Shown here one piece after another: positions 1-10,955 of a stretch of DNA of 64,000 nt (within the stretch, counting starts at the first letter, position 1; each line of letters starts with the position of its first letter). A program made the translations under genes and the position numbers. The notes beneath the pieces are model-generated. The model was not told the origin of the DNA and searched no databases. It saw only the letters and a list, made by a program, of their open reading frames with translations. Location of the stretch: contig NZ_JARVSM010000010.1 in assembly GCF_030209175.1 (NCBI RefSeq), forward strand, positions 62,001 through 126,000, written 5' to 3'. The DNA is from Pseudomonas sp. efr-133-TYG-5 (lineage in GTDB: Bacteria; Pseudomonadota; Gammaproteobacteria; Pseudomonadales; Pseudomonadaceae).

Positions 1-160
1 AGGCGACATGGCAATGCTCGCGGGCGGCGGGTTGCAGCTGGCTTTCGAGCAGGCGCTGCAAATGGCCCAGGCGTTGGGCATGGCCGAGGATGGCCTTCAG
101 CGGTTTGGCTTCGCGAAGCAGGACGGCGGGTGCTCTGGCCGTGAGAGGGCGAAATGCCAT
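1..160 (-). CDS. DciA-like DUF721 protein (5' part)
   Basis: This is the N-terminal part of a minus-strand gene that runs off the left edge. It starts at the ATG at 160-158, and 53 codons are visible. The product begins MAFRPLTARAPAVLLREAK and continues with a basic helical segment (LGHAQRLGHLQRLLESQL). This resembles the short DUF721 proteins found beside secA and lpxC in Pseudomonas; members of the family (DciA) help load the replicative helicase. The place next to a divergent secA fits. The C-terminal half is outside the window, so the family call rests on the N-terminus and context only. Confidence 0.7.
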   Translation of the reverse strand, partial: MAFRPLTARAPAVLLREAKPLKAILGHAQRLGHLQRLLESQLQPAAREHCHVA

Positions 161-467
161 GATCGAACACCTGAAGTAACAGAGGCGCCATGGTAGCAGA
201 AAGCACCCGTTTCACTCGCCCATTGCTTTTGTCCCCGCTTTGCCCATTAAATCAACGATTAACTTCTGCCCTGTACGGCTTGAAGTTGAGCAAAACGCCC
301 CTATTTTAAGTGAGCCCCGTCAAAGCGCAGTGCCAGCATCGTGGAACATCGCCACTTTCCTCACCACCGTTTCCGGGTAGAATGCTCGTTCGCATGCGGC
401 CATGAGGGCTGCACGGGCGACTCACGGGGCCGCCCTCCATCCCTTTAGTGTGGAAGATCCTGCCGAT
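161..467. promoter_or_regulatory. Divergent promoter region of the DUF721 gene and secA
   Basis: About 307 bases without a gene separate the two divergent starts. TAGAAT at 378-383 is a possible -10 element for secA, but no good -35 stands 17 bases upstream. A short inverted repeat, aacttc...gaagtt, lies around 260-290. No small ORF with a convincing ribosome site was found, including no secM-like leader peptide. Confidence 0.4.
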
Positions 468-3206
<2,739 letters not shown>

Positions 3207-3328
3207 ACCCCGTTTCAATCGCTGAAATACCCGCGCCGCGACCGGCTCCTGCCGTCGCGGCGTTTTGCCATTTACACCACCGTCTTCACTGTGGGCGGTG
3301 CTGACATCATTGAGTAAGGAGCGCATTC

Positions 3329-4546
3329 ATGGCTGTTGGTCTTGGTCCTTTGCCAACGTTGCACCCGGTTGCCGGTTTTGAACTCGGTATTGCCTCGGCC
3401 GGCATCAAGCGCCCGGGGCGTAAAGATGTGGTCGTGATGCGCTGTGCCGAAGGTTCCATCGTGGCCGGTGTGTTCACGTTGAACGCCTTTTGCGCCGCGC
3501 CGGTGATCCTGGCGAAAAAACGTGTGCAGAACGACGTGCGTTACCTGCTGACCAACACCGGCAATGCCAACGCCGGTACCGGTGAGCCAGGTCTGGCGGC
3601 TGCCGAGCGCACCACCGCCAAACTGGCCGAGCTGACCGGTGTCGATGCCAGCCAGATCCTGCCGTACTCCACCGGCGTGATCGGCGAGCCACTGCCGGTC
3701 GAGAAGATCGAAGGCGCGCTGCAGGCCGCACTGGATGACCTGTCGGAAAACAACTGGGAAGCGGCCGCCACCGGCATCATGACCACCGACACCCTGCCCA
3801 AGGGTGCCAGTCGCCAGTTCGAGCATGACGGCGTGACCATCACCGTGACCGGCATCAGCAAAGGTGCAGGCATGATTCGCCCGAACATGGCGACCATGCT
3901 CGGTTACATCGCCACCGACGCCAAAGTCGCCCGCGACGTGCTGCACAACCTGATGCTCGACGGTGCCAACAAGTCGTTCAACCGCATCACCATCGACGGC
4001 GACACCTCGACCAACGACTGCTGCATGCTGATTGCCACCGGCAAGGCGGCACTGCCGGAAATCACCCGCGCCGAAGGCGAGCTGTTCAACAAGCTGAAGC
4101 AGGCAGTGTTCGAGGTGTGCATGGACGTGGCCCAGGCCATCGTGCGTGACGGCGAAGGCGCGACCAAGTTTGTCACCGTTGAAGTCAACGGCGGCGGCAC
4201 TCACCAGGAATGCCTGGACGTCGGTTACACCGTGGCGCACTCGCCGCTGATCAAGACCGCGCTGTTTGCCTCCGACCCGAACTGGGGGCGCATCCTCGCT
4301 GCCGTGGGCCGTGCCGGCGTAACGAACCTGGACGTGAGCAAGATCGACGTGTTCCTCGGCGACGTGTGCATCGCCAGCCGTGGTGCGCGCGCGAGCACCT
4401 ACACTGAAGCGCAAGGCGCGGCGGTGATGCAGCAGGAAGAGATCACCATCCGCATCGAGCTGGGTCGCGGCGATTGCAGCGAAACCATCTGGACCACCGA
4501 CCTGTCGCATGAATACGTGAAGATCAACGCCGAGTACCGCACCTGA
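3329..4546 (+). CDS. argJ: Bifunctional ornithine acetyltransferase / N-acetylglutamate synthase ArgJ
   Basis: ArgJ moves the acetyl group from N-acetylornithine to glutamate, recycling it in arginine biosynthesis; many family members also make N-acetylglutamate from acetyl-CoA. The product has 405 aa. The self-cleavage motif ATML is at residues 188-191, with Thr189 as the expected nucleophile of the beta chain. The conserved segments KGAGMIRPNMATML and DPNWGR are present. The start is supported by AAGGAG about eight bases upstream of the ATG at 3329. The secA-argJ order is typical of Pseudomonas. Confidence 0.97.
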   Translation: MAVGLGPLPTLHPVAGFELGIASAGIKRPGRKDVVVMRCAEGSIVAGVFTLNAFCAAPVILAKKRVQNDVRYLLTNTGNANAGTGEPGLAAAERTTAKLAELTGVDASQILPYSTGVIGEPLPVEKIEGALQAALDDLSENNWEAAATGIMTTDTLPKGASRQFEHDGVTITVTGISKGAGMIRPNMATMLGYIATDAKVARDVLHNLMLDGANKSFNRITIDGDTSTNDCCMLIATGKAALPEITRAEGELFNKLKQAVFEVCMDVAQAIVRDGEGATKFVTVEVNGGGTHQECLDVGYTVAHSPLIKTALFASDPNWGRILAAVGRAGVTNLDVSKIDVFLGDVCIASRGARASTYTEAQGAAVMQQEEITIRIELGRGDCSETIWTTDLSHEYVKINAEYRT

Positions 4547-4566
4547 TTCAAGCGCGGGTCGCTTCT

Positions 4567-4644
4567 TTCGCGAGCAGGCTCGCTCCCACAGGGGGATTTG
4601 TGACAACACGATCCAATGTGGGAGCGAGCCTGCTCGCGATGGCG
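4567..4644. repeat. REPIN: inverted pair of REP palindromes
   Basis: CGCGAGCAGGCTCGCTCCCACA and its inverted copy TGTGGGAGCGAGCCTGCTCGCG face each other across a short spacer. This is the class with the GAGC core, downstream of argJ. Confidence 0.9.
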
Positions 4645-4681
4645 TTGTGTCAGGCAACATCAATGTTGAATGTGCCGGCCT

Positions 4682-4762
4682 CTTCGCGGGCAAGCCCGCT
4701 CCCACAGGGTTCTGCGGTGTACGACGGAAACCACTGTGGCAGCGGGCCTGCCCGCGAAAGCG
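4682..4762. repeat. REPIN: second inverted REP pair, GGGC-core variant
   Basis: CGCGGGCAAGCCCGCTCCCACA and the inverted copy TGTGGCAGCGGGCCTGCCCGCG (one base changed in the head) form a pair directly after the previous REPIN. The whole 4547-4817 gap is filled by these two elements; nothing else is seen in it. Confidence 0.88.
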
Positions 4763-4817
4763 TCGGTCCGGTCACCACAAGTTTTGAAGCTTTCCACTGA
4801 CGAAAAGGCGCCACACC

Positions 4818-5450
4818 ATGTCCCTGCACCTGATCATCGGCGACAAACTGCTTTCCTCCTGGTCACTGCGTGCCGCGCTGGCGCTGGAACTGACCAGTGC
4901 ACCCTACAGCGAAGAGCTGATCAAACTCGGCAGACCCGACACCCGCGAGCGTCTGCTCAAGCATTCGCCGACCGCCAAGGTGCCGCTGCTGCAAACCTCT
5001 CGCGGCACCGTTGCCGATTCGCTGGCGATTGCCGAATACCTGGCTGAACAGTTCCCGTCCGAACAGCTCTGGCCGAGCGATCTATACGCGCGTGCCCAGG
5101 CCCGTTCTGCGTGCGCGCAGATGCACAGCGGCTTTTTCGCCATGCGCAATCACATGCCGTTCAACCTCAGCCACGACGCACCGCTCAACCCGGTGCCGCC
5201 GGAGGTGAAGGTGGATATCGAGCGCATGCTCGCGCTGTGGGCCGAATGCCGCGCTGCGGCCACCGAGCCTGGGCCGTATCTGTTTGGCCGGGTGAGCCTG
5301 GCCGATGCGTTCTTCGCGCCGATTGCCGTGCGCCTGCGTACCTATCGGGTGCAGCTGCCCGCCATCGATGAAGCTTATGTTGAAACCGTCTACCAATGGC
5401 CCGCTTTCAAGACGTGGCAACAGGCCGGACTGGAGGAATTGAAACCGTGA
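4818..5450 (+). CDS. Glutathione S-transferase family protein
   Basis: This is a 210-aa cytosolic GST-type protein. The N-terminal thioredoxin-like domain (about 1-80) carries LLSSWSLRAAL, where a Ser probably contacts glutathione, and the cis-Pro segment AKVPLLQ followed by DSLAIAEYL for the gamma-glutamyl part. The C-terminal part (about 90-205) is the all-helical GST domain (PYLFGRVSLADAFFAPI). It resembles the maleylacetoacetate isomerase-like or uncharacterised GSTs; the substrate cannot be told from sequence. Its TGA overlaps the GTG start of the next gene by four bases, so the two are translationally coupled. Confidence 0.88.
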   Translation: MSLHLIIGDKLLSSWSLRAALALELTSAPYSEELIKLGRPDTRERLLKHSPTAKVPLLQTSRGTVADSLAIAEYLAEQFPSEQLWPSDLYARAQARSACAQMHSGFFAMRNHMPFNLSHDAPLNPVPPEVKVDIERMLALWAECRAAATEPGPYLFGRVSLADAFFAPIAVRLRTYRVQLPAIDEAYVETVYQWPAFKTWQQAGLEELKP

Positions 5451-6391
5451 AACGCGTACACGTCGCCGCCGCCGTCATTCGTGACGACAGTGGCAAGATC
5501 CTGATCGCCCGCCGTGCCGACACCCAGCATCAGGGAGGGCTGTGGGAGTTTCCCGGCGGCAAGGTCGAGGCCGATGAATCCGTTGAAAGCGCGCTGGCTC
5601 GCGAGCTGCACGAAGAGCTGGGCATTGGCGTCGGCGCTGCCCGTCCTCTGATCAAGGTCCGCCACGATTACCCGGACAAACAGGTGTTGCTGGATGTCTG
5701 GGAAGTATCAAGCTTCACTGGCGAACCGCACGGCGCCGAAGGCCAGCCATTGGCCTGGGTCAGCGCCAAGGAACTGACCGGCTACGAGTTTCCGGCCGCC
5801 AACCAGCCGATCGTTGCAGCGGCGCGCCTGCCCGGCGAATACCTGATCACCCCGGAAGACCTGGAAGCACCGGCCTTGTTGCGTGGCATCCAGAAGGCGA
5901 TTGCCGGCGGGATCAAGTTGATCCAGCTGCGCGCGCCGAACGGCTATGACCCCAAATACCGCGACCTGGCGGTGGATGCGGTGGGGCTGTGTGCCGGCAA
6001 GGCGCAGTTGATGATCAAGGGGCCGTTCGAATGGCTCGGCGATTTCCCGTCCGCTGGTTGGCACATCACCGCCGCGCAACTGCGCAAATACGCCGCAGCG
6101 GGGCGCCCGTTGCCGGCGGAGCGCTGGTTGGCGGCTTCGTGCCATAACGCTGAAGAGCTGGCACTGGCCGAGCAGATGGGCGTGGATTTCGTCACTCTGT
6201 CGCCGGTACAGCCAACCTTGACCCACCCGGATGCGCAGCCGTTGGGCTGGGAGCAGGCTTCGACGTTGATCGAAGGCTTCAGCAAACCGGTGTTTCTGCT
6301 CGGCGGGGTCGGCCCGGCGGAGCGCGAGAAAGCGTGGGGCGTTGGTGCGCAGGGTGTGGCGGGGATTCGCGCGTTCTGGCCTGAAGCTTGA
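5447..6391 (+). CDS. Nudix hydrolase fused to a ThiE-like domain
   Basis: The product has 314 aa. The N-terminal half is a MutT-type Nudix domain with a complete Nudix box: Gly38, Glu44, Arg52-Glu53, Glu56-Glu57 and Gly59 in the GX5EX7REUXEEXGU spacing. MutT enzymes hydrolyse oxidised nucleotides such as 8-oxo-dGTP. The C-terminal half (about 135-314) resembles thiamine phosphate synthase (IQLRAP near its start, LLGGVGP near its end), but the exact role of this domain is unknown to me. GTG at 5447 is chosen as the start because GGAGG lies 10 bases upstream and because GTGA overlaps the GST stop. The fused architecture is common in Pseudomonas. Confidence 0.9.
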   Translation: MKRVHVAAAVIRDDSGKILIARRADTQHQGGLWEFPGGKVEADESVESALARELHEELGIGVGAARPLIKVRHDYPDKQVLLDVWEVSSFTGEPHGAEGQPLAWVSAKELTGYEFPAANQPIVAAARLPGEYLITPEDLEAPALLRGIQKAIAGGIKLIQLRAPNGYDPKYRDLAVDAVGLCAGKAQLMIKGPFEWLGDFPSAGWHITAAQLRKYAAAGRPLPAERWLAASCHNAEELALAEQMGVDFVTLSPVQPTLTHPDAQPLGWEQASTLIEGFSKPVFLLGGVGPAEREKAWGVGAQGVAGIRAFWPEA

Positions 6392-6413
6392 TTATGTGCT
6401 GAGGCCACTGGCC

Positions 6414-6507
6414 TCATCGCTGGCAAGCCAGCTCCCACAGGTATTGGGTGCACCGCAAAGCGGATAACGACCCAAAACCTTGTGGGAGCTGGCTTGCCAG
6501 CGTTGGC
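6414..6507. repeat. REPIN, TGGC-core type
   Basis: CATCGCTGGCAAGCCAGCTCCCACA and inverted TGTGGGAGCTGGCTTGCCAGCG form a pair at the convergent ends of the Nudix gene and the cobalamin adenosyltransferase gene. This is the variant with the CTGG/CCAG stem. Confidence 0.9.
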
Positions 6508-6562
6508 GACCGAGCAAGTCCGCTCACAGTTGAGCGCATTGCAACTGCAGGAACTCGATCAC

Positions 6563-6591
6563 CTGTGGGAGCGGGCTTGCCCGCGAAGGCG
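6563..6591 (+). repeat. Single REP palindrome, GGGC-core type
   Basis: TGTGGGAGCGGGCTTGCCCGCG stands alone 20 bases from the stop of the minus-strand adenosyltransferase gene. No inverted partner of the same type is next to it. Confidence 0.85.
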
Positions 6592-6609
6592 TCCATTCAG
6601 GCGCCAGAT

Positions 6610-7188
6610 TTATGAAGGCTTCGCCGCCGGTTGCCACAGAATCTCGGCAACCCCCTGACGCCGCGCAATCAACCGCGCCGCGACAAACAGCAAATCCGAC
6701 AAGCGATTGATATACGCCAAACCCACCCCGGCCAACGGCTCGATTGCATTCAAATGCTGGCAGCGCCGCTCGGCACTGCGCGCCAGGCTGCGGCAGACAT
6801 GGGCCTGGGCGATCAGCATTGAGCCGCCAGGCAGAATGAAATTCTCCAGCGGCCCCAACTCCTCGTTCCACACATCGATCGCCGTTTCCAGGCGTTCGAT
6901 TTCCGCCGCGTTCAGCGCCTGATATTCCGGCATCGCCAGCTCCCCGCCCAGATCGAACAAACGATGCTGGCAGGGCGCCAGAACCTCGATCAACTCATTC
7001 AGTCCCGGGCAGGCCTCACGCTCGGCGATCAGCCCGGCCAGCAGCACGCCGACCTGACTGTTCAGCGTATCGACTTCACCGATGGCCTCGATGCGCGGAT
7101 GGTCCTTGGGAACGCGGCGGCCGTCGCCGAGACCGGTTTCGCCGGTGTCGCCGGTGCGGGTGTAGATCTTCGACAGGCGAAAGCCCAT
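6610..7188 (-). CDS. Cob(I)yrinic acid a,c-diamide adenosyltransferase, PduO type
   Basis: This enzyme transfers the 5'-deoxyadenosyl group of ATP to cob(I)alamin, forming adenosylcobalamin. The 192-aa product opens with the PduO-type ATP-binding loop (IYTRTGDTGETGLGDGRR, residues 8-25) and has the later family segments IEAIGEVDTLNS, FILPGGS and CRSLARSAERR. The start ATG is at 7188, only three bases after the stop of the upstream sensor kinase gene, so the two probably form an operon. No other cobalamin gene is nearby. Confidence 0.93.
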   Translation of the reverse strand: MGFRLSKIYTRTGDTGETGLGDGRRVPKDHPRIEAIGEVDTLNSQVGVLLAGLIAEREACPGLNELIEVLAPCQHRLFDLGGELAMPEYQALNAAEIERLETAIDVWNEELGPLENFILPGGSMLIAQAHVCRSLARSAERRCQHLNAIEPLAGVGLAYINRLSDLLFVAARLIARRQGVAEILWQPAAKPS

Positions 7189-7191
7189 GGT

Positions 7192-9228
7192 TTACCTCGG
7201 TAGTGGGTTGGTTTCGGCGGCAATGGGCGCCGGTTGCGCCAGTGGCAGGCGCAGGGTGAAGCAGGTGCCTTGGCCCGGCGCCGACTGCACTTCCATCTGG
7301 CCTTTGTGGTTATTGGTGATGATGAAGTACGACACCGACAGGCCCAGCCCCGTGCCCTGACCGATTTCCTTGGTGGTGAAGAACGGTTCGAAAGTGCGCT
7401 TGCGCACGCTTTCGCTCATGCCGATGCCGTTGTCTTCGACCTGGATTTCGGCCCATGGCGGATTGAGTCGGGTGCGCAGAATGATCCGTCCCGGTTCGCT
7501 GTCGTCCTCGCGTTGGTGGATCGCCTGCGCGGCGTTTTTCAGCAGGTTGAGCAGCACCTGTTCCAGCTCGTTGGCGGTGCCCGGCACCGGCCCGAGGGCG
7601 GGGTCGAACTGGCGGATGATCGCCTGGCCCTTGAAGTCGAAACCGATCGCCAGATCGAAGTCGTTGCCGGCGATTTCCACCGCCTGATCGATCAGCGCCG
7701 GCAGGTCGCACGGCGCCATCTGGCGAGTGCTGCGGCGGCTGAAGCTGAGCATGTGGGTGACGATTTTCGCCGCCCGGGCGCCGGCCTGCTGGATGCCGTC
7801 GAGCAGTTGCGGGACTTCCCGACCTTGCAGATAGCGGTTCACGGTGTCCAGTTCGATGCCCAGGTGCTCGGCGGTTTCGAGGTTCTTCGGCAGGTCCGGC
7901 GAGAGGCGGCGGCGGATGTTCTGCACGTTGTGCAGGATCGCACCGAGCGGGTTGTTGATCTCGTGGGCCATGCCGGCGGCGAGGCCGCCGACCGAGAGCA
8001 TTTTTTCCGACTGCACCATCATCTCTTCCAGGGACAGACGCTGGGTGATGTCGTCGATACGGATCACCACGCCGCGCCCGGCACCGCCCATCAACGGGTA
8101 GAAGGTCAGGGCGTAGTGCCTGGGTTCTTCGTCCTTGAGCCACGTCACCCGCTCGATTTTCGCCACGGTGTGCTGCTCGACAGTCTGCTTGAGTTGCGGC
8201 AGGAACGGCTTGAGCGGCTCGAAGGCGAGGAAGATCGGCTGGTTCAGCGCTTCGTCCAGGCGCGTCCCGGAGAGGGCACTGGCCTCCTGGTTCCACTGGG
8301 TGACGTAGAGCTGCTCGTCGAGCGCGATCAAGGCTGACGGCATGGAGTCGATGATGCTGTTGAGGTAGTTCTGGAAACCGGTGAGCTTCTTCTCGATTTT
8401 GCTGCGTACCTGGACTTCCAGTTCCAGTTTGCGATTGGTGTGACGGGTTTCTTCGGCCAGGCCCTGGGCCTGGTCGTAGGCCGCTTGCGAGTCGTCGCGG
8501 GCGCGCTTGAGTTGCTGCTCGCGGGCTTCGATGCGCGAGAGCATGGTGTTGAACGCTTCGGCGAGGCTGCCGATTTCGTCGTGATTGCCGCGCGCGGCGC
8601 GCAGGGCATAGTTTTCTTCGCGGGTCACCTGGCGTGACAGCTCTTCGAGCTGATGGATCGGCCGGGTGATCAAGCGCTTGATCTGCCGGGCAATCACCAG
8701 CCACAGCAGCACGCTGAAGATCAGGATGCCCAGGCTTGCGGTCAGTGTGCCGGTGTAGAACGCCATCGGCAGTTCGCTGCTGGCCACCAGCAACAGGTGG
8801 CCCGGCGCGGTGCCTGGGCGGGGCAGGGTAATCAACTGGTTGCTGCGAAATTCGGTCAGTTGCCAGGCTTCGATATGCCGGTAATGCTCGGGCAGATTGA
8901 GTTTGTCGCCATGTTGCAGCTGCGCCAGGCGCTCGCCTTTGCCGTCGTACAGCGCTGCTGCACGCAATGGCGAATAGCTGTTGAGTTCCTTGAGCAGGCG
9001 CTCGGCGCTTTGCGGCGACTGCAGGGCCTCGGCCACCAGGCTCGGGTTGGACACCAGTCGGCCGATGGTCTGCAAGGCCTGCGGGGCCATGCTTTCCTGG
9101 GAAATGTAGTAGGCGGCGCTGATGAACGTCAGGTTGGCCACCAGCAGAACCGTGGTCAACAACACCAGCAGGGCGGCCAGCAGTTTCTGGCCGACCGGCA
9201 GGTTTTCGAGGCGCTGGCGCAATGGCAT
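7192..9228 (-). CDS. Membrane sensor histidine kinase with HAMP and PAS domains
   Basis: The product is a 678-aa inner-membrane hybrid of sensing and kinase domains. TM1 lies at about 14-40, followed by a periplasmic domain (41-157), TM2 at 158-180, HAMP at about 181-235, a short coiled coil, PAS at about 285-395 and HisKA with His422 in GMAHEINNPLG. The HATPase domain has an N box, DNGIGM and a GTGLGLS box. The H-box type is NtrB/ZraS-like, which often pairs with sigma-54 activators, but no response regulator lies beside it. The same-strand neighbours are a PanE-like gene (45 bases upstream) and the adenosyltransferase gene (three bases downstream). The signal sensed is unknown. Confidence 0.92.
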   Translation of the reverse strand: MPLRQRLENLPVGQKLLAALLVLLTTVLLVANLTFISAAYYISQESMAPQALQTIGRLVSNPSLVAEALQSPQSAERLLKELNSYSPLRAAALYDGKGERLAQLQHGDKLNLPEHYRHIEAWQLTEFRSNQLITLPRPGTAPGHLLLVASSELPMAFYTGTLTASLGILIFSVLLWLVIARQIKRLITRPIHQLEELSRQVTREENYALRAARGNHDEIGSLAEAFNTMLSRIEAREQQLKRARDDSQAAYDQAQGLAEETRHTNRKLELEVQVRSKIEKKLTGFQNYLNSIIDSMPSALIALDEQLYVTQWNQEASALSGTRLDEALNQPIFLAFEPLKPFLPQLKQTVEQHTVAKIERVTWLKDEEPRHYALTFYPLMGGAGRGVVIRIDDITQRLSLEEMMVQSEKMLSVGGLAAGMAHEINNPLGAILHNVQNIRRRLSPDLPKNLETAEHLGIELDTVNRYLQGREVPQLLDGIQQAGARAAKIVTHMLSFSRRSTRQMAPCDLPALIDQAVEIAGNDFDLAIGFDFKGQAIIRQFDPALGPVPGTANELEQVLLNLLKNAAQAIHQREDDSEPGRIILRTRLNPPWAEIQVEDNGIGMSESVRKRTFEPFFTTKEIGQGTGLGLSVSYFIITNNHKGQMEVQSAPGQGTCFTLRLPLAQPAPIAAETNPLPR

Positions 9229-9273
9229 CAGGTTTATCGCTGCAGAGGAACAAGTGGCCAGCGTAGCCGCTGC

Positions 9274-10191
9274 TCAGTCGCTGGGCAATCCAAGGCTGTG
9301 CAGATGGCGGATCAGCCGCTGTTGCAATTGTTGCAGATGCGGCAGGTGCAGCTGATGACGCTCGGCGGTTTTACAGGCATGGCCGAGCAGATAGCTGATT
9401 TCACTGCGGCGGCGGTTGGCCACGTCCTGATACATCGACGAGAAGTTCGCTGCCGTGGCCTGGATCACTCGTTCGACTTCCGCTTGCAGATTGTCCGCCG
9501 CGGCTGGCTGGCCGCAGCGCTCGAGCAGCTCGGCGAGTTCGGCGCAGAGGGTGGCGACTTCGCAGTGATGTTGCTGCAAGCCACCATTGCGGCAGTCGTG
9601 GAGCACGGTCAGCGGGTTGATCGCGCAGTTCAGCGCCAGTTTGCGCCACAGCCGGGTGAGGATGTCGGGGCTCCATTCATGAGGAATGTTTGCCGCCTGC
9701 AGATCGTCCAGCCAGATCGGCGCCACCGGATGGCCGGCGTCGCCCAGCCAGGTGTAGCCGTGACCGGCGAACACCACGCGCCAGTCGCCGTCGCGGAATG
9801 CGCCCTCGGTGCTGGACGCGCAGATGCAGCGGGCCTGCGGGACCTGCGCGGCGACGGCCTGTTGGCTGCCGAGGCCGTTCTGCAGCAGGATCAGTTCGGC
9901 GTCCGGCGCCAGCCGCTGGGCGATGCTGGCCACGGCGTCCTGGGCGTCGTAGGCCTTGCAGGCCAGCAGCAGGCGCCGGATCGGCTCGGGATGCTCCGGG
10001 GTTTCGCCGGGGATGGCATAGGTGCTGGCCTCGCCGTGTTCGACCAGGGTCAGGCCGCCTGCTGCCTGATAGGCGTGCAGGCGCGCGGCATTGCGCAGGA
10101 TCAGCCGTACCGGCAGTCCGGCCCGGGCCAGGCGCGTGGCCCACAGGGTGCCGAGGCTGCCGGCGCCGAGAACGTGCCAAGGGGTGGACAT
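9274..10191 (-). CDS. 2-dehydropantoate 2-reductase-like protein (PanE family)
   Basis: The 305-aa product belongs to the ketopantoate reductase fold. An N-terminal Rossmann nucleotide-binding loop is seen in WHVLGAGSLGTLWATRLARAG (GxGxxG type, residues 5-25), followed by the C-terminal helical ApbA/PanE domain (KLALNCAINPLTVLHDC, with the catalytic-type Lys). PanE reduces 2-dehydropantoate with NADPH in pantothenate synthesis. Whether this copy does so, or acts on another 2-oxo acid, cannot be decided. The start ATG at 10191 is preferred because the upstream in-frame extension is not family-like. It faces away from yajQ. Confidence 0.85.
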   Translation of the reverse strand: MSTPWHVLGAGSLGTLWATRLARAGLPVRLILRNAARLHAYQAAGGLTLVEHGEASTYAIPGETPEHPEPIRRLLLACKAYDAQDAVASIAQRLAPDAELILLQNGLGSQQAVAAQVPQARCICASSTEGAFRDGDWRVVFAGHGYTWLGDAGHPVAPIWLDDLQAANIPHEWSPDILTRLWRKLALNCAINPLTVLHDCRNGGLQQHHCEVATLCAELAELLERCGQPAAADNLQAEVERVIQATAANFSSMYQDVANRRRSEISYLLGHACKTAERHQLHLPHLQQLQQRLIRHLHSLGLPSD

Positions 10192-10254
10192 CAGTTTTTC
10201 ACTCGGTAAGGTACTGGCATGCAAGGCTCGCCGTATCGGTGGGAAAAGACCCGT

Positions 10255-10260
10255 TATAAT
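10255..10260 (+). promoter_or_regulatory. Perfect -10 box (TATAAT) upstream of yajQ
   Basis: TATAAT stands 72 bases before the yajQ ATG, in the gap with the divergent panE-like gene. No close match to TTGACA is seen 16-18 bases upstream, so the -35 is weak or another factor helps. Confidence 0.5.
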
Positions 10261-10285
10261 GAGCCGGATTTTAACCGCAAGCCAA

Positions 10286-10320
10286 GCGCGCTCCATCCCG
10301 ATCGAGCGCGCCTTTTTATT
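10286..10320 (+). terminator. Terminator-like hairpin in the yajQ leader
   Basis: The arms GCGCGCTC (10286-10293) and GAGCGCGC (10304-10311) form an 8-bp GC-rich stem with a 10-base loop, followed by CTTTTTATT. The hairpin sits between the TATAAT box and the yajQ ATG at 10332, so it would be the 5' leader of the transcript. Confidence 0.6.
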
Positions 10321-10331
10321 GGAGAGATTAC

Positions 10332-10817
10332 ATGCCGTCGTTCGACGTGGTATCCGAACTGGACAAACACGAGCTGACCAACGCGGTCGAGAACGCCGTG
10401 AAGGAACTCGATCGTCGTTATGACCTGAAAGGCAAGGGCAGCTTCGAGTTCAAGGAGAAGGACCTGACCGTCAACCTGACCGCTGAAGCCGGTTTCCAGC
10501 TGGAAGCGATGATCGAGATCCTGAAGCTGGCCCTGACCAAGCGCAAGATCGACGTGCAGTGCCTGGAAGTCAAAGACGCTTATGCCTCGGGCAAGCTGAT
10601 GAAGCAGGACGCCATCCTCAAGGAAGGCATCGACAAAGAGCTGGCGAAGAAGATCGTCGCGCACATCAAGGACGCCAAGCTCAAGGTGCAGGCCGCCATC
10701 CAGGGCGAGCAGGTGCGTGTCACCGGCAAGAAACGCGATGACCTGCAGGAAGCCATTGCGGCACTGCGCGGCAAGGAATTCGGCATGCCGCTGCAGTTCA
10801 ACAACTTCCGCGACTGA
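10332..10817 (+). CDS. yajQ: YajQ family nucleotide/cyclic-di-GMP-binding protein
   Basis: The 161-aa cytosolic protein matches the YajQ family along its whole length. It starts MPSFDVVSELDKHELTNAV, contains LKGKGSFEFKEKDLTVNLTAEA, and ends in KEFGMPLQFNNFRD. The family has two RNA-recognition-like folds; in Xanthomonas and Pseudomonas homologues bind cyclic di-GMP and affect virulence gene expression. The ATG is preceded by GGAGAG. The leader holds a terminator-like hairpin, which may reduce read-through. A second hairpin with a T run lies after the gene. Confidence 0.95.
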   Translation: MPSFDVVSELDKHELTNAVENAVKELDRRYDLKGKGSFEFKEKDLTVNLTAEAGFQLEAMIEILKLALTKRKIDVQCLEVKDAYASGKLMKQDAILKEGIDKELAKKIVAHIKDAKLKVQAAIQGEQVRVTGKKRDDLQEAIAALRGKEFGMPLQFNNFRD

Positions 10818-10866
10818 GCCTTCCAGGCGGGAACCTCTCGGCGTTTAAGGCGTCCGAGGCCCAAGC

Positions 10867-10921
10867 AACGGCAGAAACGATTGAGCCTCAACAGGTTCGG
10901 TCTTTCTGCCGCTGATTTTTT
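10867..10921 (+). terminator. Probable terminator of yajQ
   Basis: CGGCAGAAA and TTTCTGCCG form a 9-bp stem around a loop of about 25 bases, followed after CTGA by a run of six T. The loop is long, so its efficiency is uncertain. Confidence 0.5.
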
Positions 10922-10955
10922 ACACCCCGGGTAGCCGGAAATCAGGAGAAAAAAG

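Noticed and set aside
4600..4800. Short frames within the REPIN region after argJ
   Set aside because: They read through REP palindromes (MGAGLPA-type and GASLLA-type peptides), a known source of false small ORFs in Pseudomonas.
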